From an uncultured Acetatifactor sp. (lineage in GTDB: Bacteria; Bacillota; Clostridia; Lachnospirales; Lachnospiraceae), in the NCBI GenBank assembly GCA_947626405.1, contig CANQSE010000019.1, forward strand, positions 1-14,959: a stretch of DNA of 14,959 nucleotides, written 5' to 3'. The notes beneath the pieces were generated by a model. That model ran no database searches and had not been told where the DNA came from. It saw only the letters and a list, made by a program, of their open reading frames with translations. The position numbers were made by a program, and so were the translations under genes. Positions 1 to 6,061 of the stretch are shown here, piece by piece. How positions within the stretch are numbered: the stretch's first letter is position 1; each line of letters opens with the position of its first letter.

Positions 1-19
1 GGCGACTTGTAACGGTATG

Positions 20-1516
20 TCAGTTTCCGGTGGGAGTATTGACTATTCCCACGAACAGCGGCAGGCCGCTGTCCCCTGTGATGCAGAACAGGAAGGGGCG
101 ATCAAGGACAAAGTCCACTTCCTCGTCGGGCGGCATGGCAGCGCCGGCTGCAAGCATCACCGTGAATGCGGCGGCGGTGCAGCCTTCCTCGTCGATTTTT
201 ACCCTTGCCGCGTGGTCGGCGCTGGAGAGCACAATGGGCGCGTCAGTATCAGTAGTCATGGGAGTGAAGTCGGCGCGGTACGGGTCGAATACGTCAGTGA
301 CCCCCAGCTTCTGCAGCCCTTCTCCTAAATCAAATTGAGATGCCACGTCAAATTTGGGAATGGATTTGTTCACAAACAGGAATTTGGTATTTTCCCATTT
401 ACCACGGTTAAAGAGGAAATTCACCGTCTCTTTGTCGGAGAGCAGCTCCTCCGGAGTGATGCCTTCGTCCGGAAGGATAAACCACATCTGGCCTCCTTCT
501 TCAAAGCCCTGACTGATGGCGGCAAAATGCTCTCCCCAATAGTAGTTCTGATCGTCCCGCTGGTGCATAAAATCAGCTTCGATATCCCCATTGGGGCTGT
601 GGAAGGTCTCGGATACTGTGTTTGTTTCGGAAAATTCATGGCTCCATTTTGCCCTGAAGTATACGGAGGTCGCCAGGGCGAGGACAGTTTCGGGATCCAT
701 GGTGACATTTCCTGCCTGATCCGCTAAAAGTCCGCCTGTCTGTTGGGTAAGCCACTCCTGCAGGGCCTTGTTGTATTCGTCAGTGCCCATCTCTCCCTGA
801 TAGGACGATGCGTAGAGATCCCGTGCGAGTGTATCCAGAGTGTCCTGATTGAAGCTTATATCTCTGTTCAGCCAGAGGGAGCTTGCGAGGATGGATGTCA
901 GCGCCCCGTCGTCACGGTAATTGCAGTGCCAGACGTCGCTTGCCTGTTTACGCAGCGCGTCCGTACTGTCGCTGCCAAGAAGGGAGAGGATCTGGGAGCA
1001 GCTTTCGCCGTCCGTAAGCTGAGCCAGCATACTGAGCGCCATATAGACATTTAAGGGGGAGTAGACCCTGTTCTGCCCGTCTGTGTCTGATAAAAATACG
1101 GCGGAGCTGTTCATGAAAAAGGTCTGCAGGGAGGAGATGTCCCCAAGATCCCGACGCTGCGCCCGGACATCTTCCCACCAGTCTTCAAATTGCTTCTCTG
1201 TATGTGGCTCTCCGGGGTAGGGAGCCATTTGAGGATATTGAGCTTCGGCAAGGGCATAAGCTTTCAACTCTCCGCCGGGACGGAGAAAGACGTGAACAAG
1301 CATATCAGGGAGATTATCGTATTTTCCCCGTAAATATCCGTATTTAAAAGCAGGCAGAAGAATACCGCAAATGATGGCAATGGCAAGTACCGCAGCAGCA
1401 GCGCCAAACCAACGCGCTTTTTTGTGACGTTTCTGCTTTCCGGGGGCGGACTTTGTCCCTTCAACAAGGTCATCCCTTATATCGGTTATTCCATCGTAAA
1501 TATCGTTTGGATTCAT
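20..1516 (-). CDS. Membrane-anchored serpin, putative anti-sigma partner
   Basis: A 498-residue serpin (serine-protease inhibitor fold). Residues 1-35 form a short cytoplasmic, basic-ended segment; about 36-58 is one hydrophobic helix (WFGAAAAVLAIAIICGILLP), so the serpin body (about 130-498) should face outside. Serpin marks are YSPLNVYMALSMLAQ after a linker, the hinge IDEEGCTAAAF at about 441-451, and the C-terminal DRPFLFCI...PLFVGIVNTP. Counting from hinge G445 as P15 puts the scissile P1-P1' near A459-A460, hinting at an elastase-like target; P14 Cys and P9 Phe are not canonical. The start ATG overlaps the sigma-factor stop as ATGA, indicating translational coupling. The N-terminus (DIYDGITDIRDDLVEGT) resembles, from memory, the short N-terminal segment of membrane proteins paired with ECF sigma factors in Clostridia. 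The serpin fold is well supported; the anti-sigma role is inference. Confidence 0.9.
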   Translation of the reverse strand: MNPNDIYDGITDIRDDLVEGTKSAPGKQKRHKKARWFGAAAAVLAIAIICGILLPAFKYGYLRGKYDNLPDMLVHVFLRPGGELKAYALAEAQYPQMAPYPGEPHTEKQFEDWWEDVRAQRRDLGDISSLQTFFMNSSAVFLSDTDGQNRVYSPLNVYMALSMLAQLTDGESCSQILSLLGSDSTDALRKQASDVWHCNYRDDGALTSILASSLWLNRDISFNQDTLDTLARDLYASSYQGEMGTDEYNKALQEWLTQQTGGLLADQAGNVTMDPETVLALATSVYFRAKWSHEFSETNTVSETFHSPNGDIEADFMHQRDDQNYYWGEHFAAISQGFEEGGQMWFILPDEGITPEELLSDKETVNFLFNRGKWENTKFLFVNKSIPKFDVASQFDLGEGLQKLGVTDVFDPYRADFTPMTTDTDAPIVLSSADHAARVKIDEEGCTAAAFTVMLAAGAAMPPDEEVDFVLDRPFLFCITGDSGLPLFVGIVNTPTGN

Positions 1517-2070
1517 GGCTCTACTCCTTTAGTTTCCAGAAATGTGCGCAGCCCTTTGCGTAGACGCAATAGCCGCTGTGAACAGTTGTTTGACCGCTCA
1601 TTAAGCTTCGCGGCCAGTTCCTTTACCGAATCTGCGTACCAATATCTGCGGACAAAAAGCCAGCGGTCCGTATCATCCAGGGTGTCCAGCCAGTCACTGA
1701 TCGCTTCCGCGAGGATATGCCGTTCGACGGACGCTTCCACCGTGCAGGTGGAAGGCACGCAGTCTTCAAGCTCCGAAAGCAGGATTTCGATCCCGTCATA
1801 TCGTTTCCCTGCGTGATCGCGTCGCCATCGGCTGACGGACAGATTGCGTGTGATTCGCCCGAGGAAAGCGCCAAGATACGCCGGACGATCAGGAGGCATT
1901 TTGTTCCAGGCGGCATACCAGGTGTCGTTGACACATTCCTCTGCGTCCTCCTTCAGCCCGAGAAGCCGCATGGCGATTGAGCGGCACATTCCGCCGTATT
2001 TTCTGTCAGATTCTGTAATGGCCTGTTCTTCCCGCCTGTGATAAAGCTCAATAATGGCAGTATCGTCCAT
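1513..2070 (-). CDS. RNA polymerase sigma factor, sigma-70/ECF type
   Basis: A 185-residue sigma factor with regions 2 and 4 only. Region 2 is about residues 12-90: the -10-recognition helix area is EDAEECVNDTWYAAWNKMPP, followed by YLGAFLGRITRNLSVSRWRR. Region 4 is about 120-180: AISDWLDTLDDTDRWLFVRR, then the helix-turn-helix SVKELAAKLNERSNNCSQRL. I chose the ATG at 2070 because a GGAG sits 6 nt upstream (2077-2080). An in-frame ATG at 2082 would add four residues but lacks a good site and abuts a palindrome. The stop overlaps the serpin start (ATGA), so the pair forms one operon. By analogy with sigma/anti-sigma operons it should direct an extracytoplasmic-stress regulon, probably including itself. 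The family is certain; the regulon is unknown. Confidence 0.93.
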   Translation of the reverse strand: MDDTAIIELYHRREEQAITESDRKYGGMCRSIAMRLLGLKEDAEECVNDTWYAAWNKMPPDRPAYLGAFLGRITRNLSVSRWRRDHAGKRYDGIEILLSELEDCVPSTCTVEASVERHILAEAISDWLDTLDDTDRWLFVRRYWYADSVKELAAKLNERSNNCSQRLLRLRKGLRTFLETKGVEP

Positions 2071-2085
2071 GGTAATCTCCATTCC

Positions 2086-2103
2086 AAGCGAATGTATTCG
2101 CTT
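2086..2103 (-). promoter_or_regulatory. Perfect 8-bp palindrome in sigma-gene leader
   Basis: AAGCGAAT-GT-ATTCGCTT is a perfect inverted repeat with 8-bp arms and a 2-bp centre. It ends 5 nt before the GGAG ribosome site of the sigma gene. It could be an operator, or an mRNA hairpin next to the ribosome site. The palindrome is seen directly; its role is unknown. Confidence 0.55.
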
Positions 2104-2122
2104 TGAGTTTTAAGCGACGGGC

Positions 2123-2151
2123 AGACTATCTTCCCGTTCTGTTTGGTTCCC
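2123..2151 (-). promoter_or_regulatory. Candidate ECF-type promoter for sigma/serpin operon
   Basis: On the minus strand GGGAACC (2151-2145) is followed after 18 bp by GTCT (2126-2123). An AAC-containing -35 with a GTC-like -10 is the usual ECF style, which would fit autoregulation. The predicted transcript would start near 2115, giving a leader of about 45 nt containing the palindrome. No good sigma-A promoter was seen here. This is a motif match by eye only. Confidence 0.3.
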
Positions 2152-2152
2152 T

Positions 2153-2350
2153 TTACAAGTAAAGTCGCAAAACAAGTGAAAAAATGACAGATACTTTTTT
2201 GACCCTTCTGTAAAGAATAAAAGTGAAACCATTTTCCGAAAGTTCATAAGAATACTTTATCTTTGCATCCCTGCACAAACTGTCGATACGCTTAAGGCCG
2301 CTTCCAAACCGCTCAATAGACTTGTTCAAATTATATTTAAAAGCCCGCAA
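2153..2350 (-). pseudogene. C-terminal remnant of AlbA_2/RecG-like ATP-binding protein
   Basis: The frame encodes IERFGSGLKRIDSLCRDAKI followed by KYSYELSENGFTFILYR. This is the characteristic C-terminal stretch (W/FGSGxxRI...) of putative transcriptional regulators with an AlbA_2 (Schlafen-like) DNA-binding domain, often annotated as RecG-like or ATP-binding proteins of 400-500 residues. Only about 45 residues of homology remain. The nominal ATG at 2350 lies inside a terminator hairpin, and no upstream part of the gene is present; tRNA genes lie there instead. I read it as a decayed gene end, probably not expressed. Family recognition is from memory. Confidence 0.55.
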
Positions 2351-2370
2351 ACATTATTGTTTACGGGCTT
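2332..2370 (-). terminator. Rho-independent terminator of tRNA-Gly/tRNA-Asn unit
   Basis: On the minus strand the 12-bp stem AAGCCCGTAAAC / GTTTGCGGGCTT (one T-G wobble), with a 6-nt loop, is followed by TTTAAAT. It lies about 100 nt after tRNA-Asn on the same strand and has no other gene to serve. Confidence 0.75.
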
Positions 2371-2385
2371 GAAAAGACTTTCTAC

Positions 2386-2407
2386 GCAAGAACATTTATG
2401 TTCTTGC
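2386..2407. repeat. Perfect 10-bp inverted repeat
   Basis: GCAAGAACAT-TT-ATGTTCTTGC: perfect 10-bp arms around a 2-bp centre, giving a stem with a tight loop. It is the middle of three hairpins between tRNA-Asn and the AlbA_2 remnant. No U-tract follows on either strand, so it is not an obvious terminator. Confidence 0.7.
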
Positions 2408-2418
2408 CGGTAAAACAT

Positions 2419-2459
2419 AGCTTTTCTTAAGTTGTGTTCTTTACAACTTTAGAAAAGCT
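2419..2459. repeat. Long inverted repeat, 17-bp arms
   Basis: Arms at 2419-2435 and 2443-2459 (AGCTTTTCTTAAGTTGT against ACAACTTTAGAAAAGCT) pair with one internal mismatch around a 7-nt loop. It begins 12 nt beyond the 3' end of tRNA-Asn. T-rich sequence flanks it on both sides (TTTTTACC on plus; TGTTTTA on minus), so it may be a bidirectional terminator, or serve in tRNA 3' processing. Confidence 0.7.
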
Positions 2460-2471
2460 TTTTACCGTTAG

Positions 2472-2543
2472 CTCCCCGAGTTGGGCTCGAACCAACAACC
2501 CTTCGGTTAACAGCCGAATGCTCTACCATTGAGCTATCGAGGA
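2472..2543 (-). tRNA. tRNA-Asn (anticodon GTT)
   Basis: A 72-nt cloverleaf with acceptor TCCTCGA/TCGGGGA, D stem GCTC/GAGC, anticodon stem TTCGG/CCGAA, loop CTGTTAA giving GTT, T stem GTTGG/CCAAC with loop TTCGAGC, and discriminator G. CCA is not encoded. It lies downstream of tRNA-Gly on the same strand; a TATAAT at 2639-2644 (minus) between them could be its own -10, but no matching -35 was seen. Confidence 0.95.
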
Positions 2544-2710
2544 AAATTATTTGCGCTGCCTTAAATATGGCGGCACACCATATAACTGTAAGATGTCTGC
2601 TGGGCTTAAGAACCTGCGTTTTTCTTTCGTCCTGGCATATTATATGCAAAATTTTTCCTTTTATACCGTATAAATAAAATGCAACGCCGCAATTACAGGC
2701 ACTTTTCAAG

Positions 2711-2781
2711 AGCAGATAACGGGAGTCGAACCCGCCTTTCCAGCTTGGGAAGCTAGCGTTCTACCGATGAACCATATCTGC
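2711..2781 (-). tRNA. tRNA-Gly (anticodon TCC)
   Basis: A 71-nt cloverleaf with acceptor GCAGATA/TATCTGC, D stem GTTC/GAAC, anticodon stem CTAGC/GCTGG, loop TTCCCAA giving TCC, T stem GCGGG/CCCGT with loop TTCGACT, and discriminator T. CCA is not encoded. The 170 bp to tRNA-Asn holds no recognisable gene. Confidence 0.95.
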
Positions 2782-2828
2782 GCGGTAACGCACCGGGGTA
2801 AATCCGCTCCAGCGCTGTTTACCTGCTT

Positions 2829-2837
2829 AGTATAACA
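2829..2837 (-). promoter_or_regulatory. Extended -10 promoter for tRNA-Gly
   Basis: On the minus strand TGTTATACT is an extended -10 (TGn + TATACT, 2834-2829). Transcription would start near 2822, about 40 nt ahead of tRNA-Gly. No good -35 lies 17 bp upstream (TGGTAA). Confidence 0.5.
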
Positions 2838-2931
2838 TATCAGGCGACAGATTACCAGCATTATTTTTGCGTTATGCCTATGAAAATAATTTTACTTCAT
2901 ATCTCTGAAAAAGGAGGAAGACCTCTCGGAT

Positions 2932-2979
2932 TGCTATTCACCTGCTATTCACCGCAGAAAACCCCGCTTGCTATTCACC
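2932..2979. repeat. Three direct copies of TGCTATTCACC
   Basis: The 11-mer TGCTATTCACC occurs exactly at 2932-2942, 2943-2953 (abutting) and 2969-2979. The intervening 15 bp is GCAGAAAACCCCGCT. The cluster lies 45-95 bp ahead of the -35 of the DUF2975 promoter. No coding sequence covers it. Confidence 0.7.
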
Positions 2980-2999
2980 ATTATTTTTTGAATTAAAAA

Positions 3000-3018
3000 T
3001 TTAATGAAAAACATTAAA
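3000..3018. promoter_or_regulatory. Inverted repeat just upstream of -35, possible operator
   Basis: TTTAATG-AAAAA-CATTAAA: perfect 7-bp arms with a 5-bp spacer, ending 6 bp before the -35 box at 3025. The operon encodes a small Xre-type regulator, so an autoregulatory operator is plausible but unproven. Confidence 0.4.
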
Positions 3019-3024
3019 ATTGTA

Positions 3025-3053
3025 TTGACAAACGTAATTAATGGGTTTATACT
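3025..3053 (+). promoter_or_regulatory. Sigma-A promoter of DUF2975/HTH operon
   Basis: TTGACA (3025-3030), a 17-bp spacer, and TATACT (3048-3053). It is near consensus. The predicted start is near 3060, about 55 nt before the ATG at 3116. Confidence 0.85.
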
Positions 3054-3115
3054 GGCATTACAAACCGCGGGATGTAGTAACATTTATACTTGTATCAGGC
3101 AGGAGGAAGACAATC

Positions 3116-3667
3116 ATGAACGAACAAAACAATAAAATGGAGAAGATAAAGCGGATCAGCAACATAGCAATGAGAATCTCGGTGATCTGTAAGGTATTTA
3201 TGATCATGGCGGCAGTGGTGACGTTTATGGGCGGAATTATTCTGCTTGCGGTCCCCAGGGCCGGTAATGAGTGGGATAGATTAAGAGAGGTGGTGGAATC
3301 GGGACAGTTCAACGTAGATATCAGATTATTTGGTTTCGACGTCTCCACGGATATTGCGGGCGGCGCCGCGAATTTTGACAAACTGGCTTTAGCGACGGGA
3401 TTTATGTTTGTCATGTGCGTGCTGTTTGTTTTATTTGCGCTCACCCTGCATTACGTTGCTAAGGTTTTTAAGGAGATCAGGGACAGCGATTCGCCGTTCA
3501 GGCCGGCTGTACTTAAGAGATTGAGAATGACGTTTATTCTGATCGTTCTGATGTCGTCACAGAACAGCCTGTTCTTCGGAGTGGTAGTAGCTATTGCACT
3601 TTGGTGCGTTTATTGTATAGTTGATTACGGATGTGAATTGCAAAGGCTGTCCGACGAGACATTGTAA
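3116..3667 (+). CDS. DUF2975 family membrane protein
   Basis: A 183-residue protein with four predicted membrane helices, at about residues 22-46, 91-117, 137-150 and 152-170. A soluble loop of about 45 residues lies between helices 1 and 2. The stretch FKEIRDSDSPFRPAVLKRLR before helix 3 is typical of DUF2975 (Bacillus YoaS-like) proteins, whose biochemical role is not known. I start it at 3116 because AGGAGGA lies 9 nt upstream. A longer in-frame start at 3041 would put the N-terminus across the -10 box and is rejected. The gene for a YozG-like regulator follows 28 nt downstream, the usual partner of this family, so the two probably form one operon from the promoter at 3025. Confidence 0.85.
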   Translation: MNEQNNKMEKIKRISNIAMRISVICKVFMIMAAVVTFMGGIILLAVPRAGNEWDRLREVVESGQFNVDIRLFGFDVSTDIAGGAANFDKLALATGFMFVMCVLFVLFALTLHYVAKVFKEIRDSDSPFRPAVLKRLRMTFILIVLMSSQNSLFFGVVVAIALWCVYCIVDYGCELQRLSDETL

Positions 3668-3695
3668 CACATCATAACGGAAGCGGGGAAAAAGT

Positions 3696-3926
3696 ATGGC
3701 GATTATATTGAGGCTCGACAGAATGATGGCCGACAGAAAAATATCATTGAACGAACTTGCGGAAAAGGTGGGCATAGCAAATGTAAACCTCTCCAACATC
3801 AAAACGGGTAAGGTGAGTGCGATTCGCTTCTCAACCCTCAATGCGATTTGCGATGTGCTGGACTGTCAGCCGGGCGATCTGCTGGAATTTAGGAGAGATG
3901 TGGCAGAGACGAAGGAAAGTCCCTGA
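3696..3926 (+). CDS. Small Xre/Cro-type regulator, YozG-like
   Basis: A 76-residue protein that is almost entirely a helix-turn-helix domain. The start is MAIILRLDRMMADRKISLNE; the helix-turn-helix is about residues 17-40 (SLNELAEKVGIANVNLSNIK) and the C-terminal part is FSTLNAICDVLDCQPGDLLE. This is the HTH_26/YozG pattern found beside DUF2975 genes. GGGGA lies 7 nt before the ATG. It presumably controls its own operon, possibly with the DUF2975 protein modulating it at the membrane. The ligand and binding site are unknown; the inverted repeat at 3000-3018 is a candidate operator. Confidence 0.88.
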   Translation: MAIILRLDRMMADRKISLNELAEKVGIANVNLSNIKTGKVSAIRFSTLNAICDVLDCQPGDLLEFRRDVAETKESP

Positions 3927-3994
3927 CTAAAACCTGATATCCGCCGCTCACAGACGGCACAGAAAGCAGTAAATCACCAAGGGGGACATGCGCA

Positions 3995-4873
3995 ATGTAT
4001 GAACTTGTACAGGTTTCAGACAGCAGCTATTACATTCAAAGCCCTGCAAAAGCAGGGCTTGTCAGGCTGAATGAAAAAGAGGTTTGCCTTATCGACAGCG
4101 GCAGCGACAAAGACGCAGGGCGGAAAATCCGGCAGATTCTGGACGCTAACGACTGGAAGCTTACAGCTATATATAATACTCATTCAAACGCCGATCACAT
4201 TGGTGGCAACAAATATTTACAGGGACAAACAGGCTGTAAGATCTACGCGCCGGGTATAGAGTGTGATTATACAAGACATCCGGTTTTGGAGCCGTCATTT
4301 TTGTATGGCGGCTATCCATTCAGAGAACTCAGGCACAAATTTCTTTTGGCACAGGAAAGCGTCGCGGAGGATTTGACAAAAGACGTTTTGCCGTGCGGCT
4401 TTGAAGCTATCCCTTTGCCGGGACATTTCTTTGATATGACAGGTTTTCGGACACCGGATAATGTAGTCTATCTTGCCGATTGCCTTTCAAGCAGGGAAAC
4501 TTTGGATAAATATCAAATCAGTTTTATCTATGACGCAGGAGCGTACATAAAGACGCTTGAAATGGTGAAATCACTTGCAGCAAAAATGTTTGTCCCGGCT
4601 CATGCCGAAGCAACAGAAGATATTTCAGCGCTGGCTCAGTATAACATTGATAAAGTACAGGAAATTGCCGGTAAAATCATCGACTTGTGTAAGGAGCCGC
4701 TTTGTTTTGAGGCGATTTTGCAGCGGTTATTTGCGGAGTATGCCCTGACGATGAATTTTGAACAATACGTGCTTGTCGGCAGTACGGTCCGTTCATATCT
4801 TGCATGGTTAAAGGACACAGACAGACTGGATGCTGTCTTTGAAAATAATATGCTGCTCTGGAGGCGCAAATAG
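3995..4873 (+). CDS. MBL-fold metallo-hydrolase
   Basis: A 292-residue metallo-beta-lactamase-fold protein. Metal-binding marks are THSNADHIGGN with H63, D67 and H68, GHFFDMTGF with H144, YLADCLSS with D162, and VPAHAEA with H203. The second His of the usual HxHxDH is Asn65, so the first metal site has one altered ligand. A C-terminal extension (about 225-292) is helical and looks like the winged-helix tail of LACTB2-like members. The ATG at 3995 follows AAGGGGG by 9 nt; the ATG at 3988 runs into a stop after four codons. It lies 68 nt after the regulator gene, with no clear terminator between, so read-through from that operon is possible. The substrate is not known; a hydrolase acting on thioesters or similar esters is typical. 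Confidence 0.88.
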   Translation: MYELVQVSDSSYYIQSPAKAGLVRLNEKEVCLIDSGSDKDAGRKIRQILDANDWKLTAIYNTHSNADHIGGNKYLQGQTGCKIYAPGIECDYTRHPVLEPSFLYGGYPFRELRHKFLLAQESVAEDLTKDVLPCGFEAIPLPGHFFDMTGFRTPDNVVYLADCLSSRETLDKYQISFIYDAGAYIKTLEMVKSLAAKMFVPAHAEATEDISALAQYNIDKVQEIAGKIIDLCKEPLCFEAILQRLFAEYALTMNFEQYVLVGSTVRSYLAWLKDTDRLDAVFENNMLLWRRK

Positions 4874-4874
4874 A

Positions 4875-4926
4875 CGCAAAATTGTTTTTGCGAAGGATTA
4901 ATCATAGTTTTTTGCGGAGGATTAAT
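4875..4926 (+). repeat. Hairpin and imperfect direct repeat after MBL gene
   Basis: Directly after the stop, CGCAAAA-TTGT-TTTTGCG (4875-4892) forms a 7-bp stem. The stretch GTTTTTGCGAAGGATTAAT (4884-4902) recurs as GTTTTTTGCGGAGGATTAAT (4907-4926), differing by one inserted T and one A/G change. The hairpin lacks a good U-tract, so termination is doubtful. Confidence 0.5.
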
Positions 4927-4939
4927 TGTATTTTTTTAC

Positions 4940-4968
4940 TTGATTTTCGCCGGATATGTTGTTATACT
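4940..4968 (+). promoter_or_regulatory. Sigma-A promoter for tRNA-Ala
   Basis: TTGATT (4940-4945), a 17-bp spacer, and TATACT (4963-4968). Transcription would start near 4975, about 50 nt before the tRNA. The leader contains a small AGGAG/CTCCT hairpin. Confidence 0.75.
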
Positions 4969-5023
4969 GTTGATGATGTTGAAACGCAGTCAGGAGGAGA
5001 AAACTCCTAAGCTTCATCATCTC

Positions 5024-5096
5024 GGGGCATTAGCGCAGCTGGGAGCGCGCCACACTGGCAGTGTGGAGGCCACGGGTTCAAGTCCCGTATGCTCCA
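5024..5096 (+). tRNA. tRNA-Ala (anticodon GGC)
   Basis: A 73-nt cloverleaf with acceptor GGGGCAT/ATGCTCC, D stem GCGC/GCGC, anticodon stem CCACA/TGTGG, loop CTGGCAG giving GGC, T stem CGGG/CCCG with loop TTCAAGT, and discriminator A. CCA is not encoded. A possible terminator (AAGGCT at 5102-5107, AGCCTT at 5130-5135, then TTATAT) overlaps the 3' end of the convergent gene. Confidence 0.95.
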
Positions 5097-5106
5097 TTCA
5101 GAAGGC

Positions 5107-5979
5107 TTATATGATTTCATCAACCGCCGAGCCTTTTATATCCTCGTCGATCAGGCTAAGCCTGTCAAGAAGGCTCTGAACCTCACGGCGGATGTCTTCT
5201 TTTGTCCTGTCAAGATCCAGGATTTCATCTGTATTGACATCCTCGGAGAGGTTCTGTGACGCCTTGGGGCTTTCGTCCTGTTTTTCCTGAAGCTCCTCCT
5301 GCTTTTCCTTTTCCTCCCGGATTTTTTCCGCCTTTTCCTCCCGTTCCTTTTGTTTTTCGTCAATGCTTTGTTTTGCTTCGTCAAGCACCATGCCAAGGAT
5401 ATCTTCGCCGGCCGATTCAATGATTTTTTCTGCTTCTTCCTGAGTCTTTACCATGGGAGCTTTTTTTAGCCTGTCCAGCCTGGTGCCGCGGATCAGGGCG
5501 TTCTCAGCCATAATGGTGCGCTCGTTTTTGGAAAGAGAGTTCAGGTCGTACTCCTCGCGGTCAGCCAGATCCTGCATCCATTCTCTGTATTCCTCCGGCT
5601 GTGACGAAAGAGGAGTATTTTCGGTAACGCCGTAATAATCCATAAGTTCTTCGCGTTTCTGGGCTACTTCCTTTAAATCATTTTGAAACTGCAGGTTTTC
5701 GTCCTGCATCAGGCGTATGTGTTCTCTGCTGTTGTCAAGTTCCTTATCGACGGATTTTGATGAATCCCAGGTATCTTTAACAAGCTTAAGCGCTTCCTGG
5801 CGGGCCTTTTCCTTCTTCTGGCGGATCCGTTCCGTCAGGGTGTCTGTGCCGTTTAAATTTCCGGCAAATACGGTTTTACGGTCTTTTATATCTTTTTCGG
5901 CGTTTTTACCGGCGGATGTCCTATATGAAATTTCCGGTTCTTCACTCGCAAACAATGTGATATCAGATTTAACCTTCAT
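5107..5979 (-). CDS. Coiled-coil protein of unknown function
   Basis: A 290-residue, strongly charged, soluble protein without signal peptide or membrane helix. Residues 1-45 are low in charge and end in RKTVFAGNLN. About 46-115 is a Lys/Glu-rich helix (ERIRQKKEKARQEALKLVKD), and about 200-240 is an uninterrupted Glu/Lys/Gln coiled coil (ERE/EKAEKI/EEKEKQEEL). The end (DRTKEDIRREVQSLLDRLSL) is another helix. I start it at 5979 because GGAGG lies about 10 nt upstream; an in-frame ATG at 6108 lies upstream of the proposed promoter. It converges on tRNA-Ala with only 10 bp between. I recall similar uncharacterised proteins in Lachnospiraceae but can assign no function. The sigma-D-like promoter upstream suggests a link to motility genes. 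Confidence 0.8.
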   Translation of the reverse strand: MKVKSDITLFASEEPEISYRTSAGKNAEKDIKDRKTVFAGNLNGTDTLTERIRQKKEKARQEALKLVKDTWDSSKSVDKELDNSREHIRLMQDENLQFQNDLKEVAQKREELMDYYGVTENTPLSSQPEEYREWMQDLADREEYDLNSLSKNERTIMAENALIRGTRLDRLKKAPMVKTQEEAEKIIESAGEDILGMVLDEAKQSIDEKQKEREEKAEKIREEKEKQEELQEKQDESPKASQNLSEDVNTDEILDLDRTKEDIRREVQSLLDRLSLIDEDIKGSAVDEII

Positions 5980-6061
5980 GACCTGTTGCCTCCTCACTCC
6001 CGTTTCGGCCGCCAATATGCAAAAAGCCGCGTCCGCCCGCTGGAAAAATACTTCAACATAT

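Noticed and set aside
2086..2103. Palindrome as part of a mobile-element end or CRISPR repeat
   Set aside because: It occurs once, with no transposase, target duplication or regularly spaced repeats anywhere in the window.
2449..2709. An 86-residue open frame on the minus strand
   Set aside because: It runs from the spacer between the two tRNAs through tRNA-Asn and into a hairpin; it has no ribosome site or recognisable domain.
3041..3115. Longer N-terminus for the DUF2975 protein
   Set aside because: It would place coding sequence over the -10 box and lacks a ribosome site; the ATG at 3116 has AGGAGGA.
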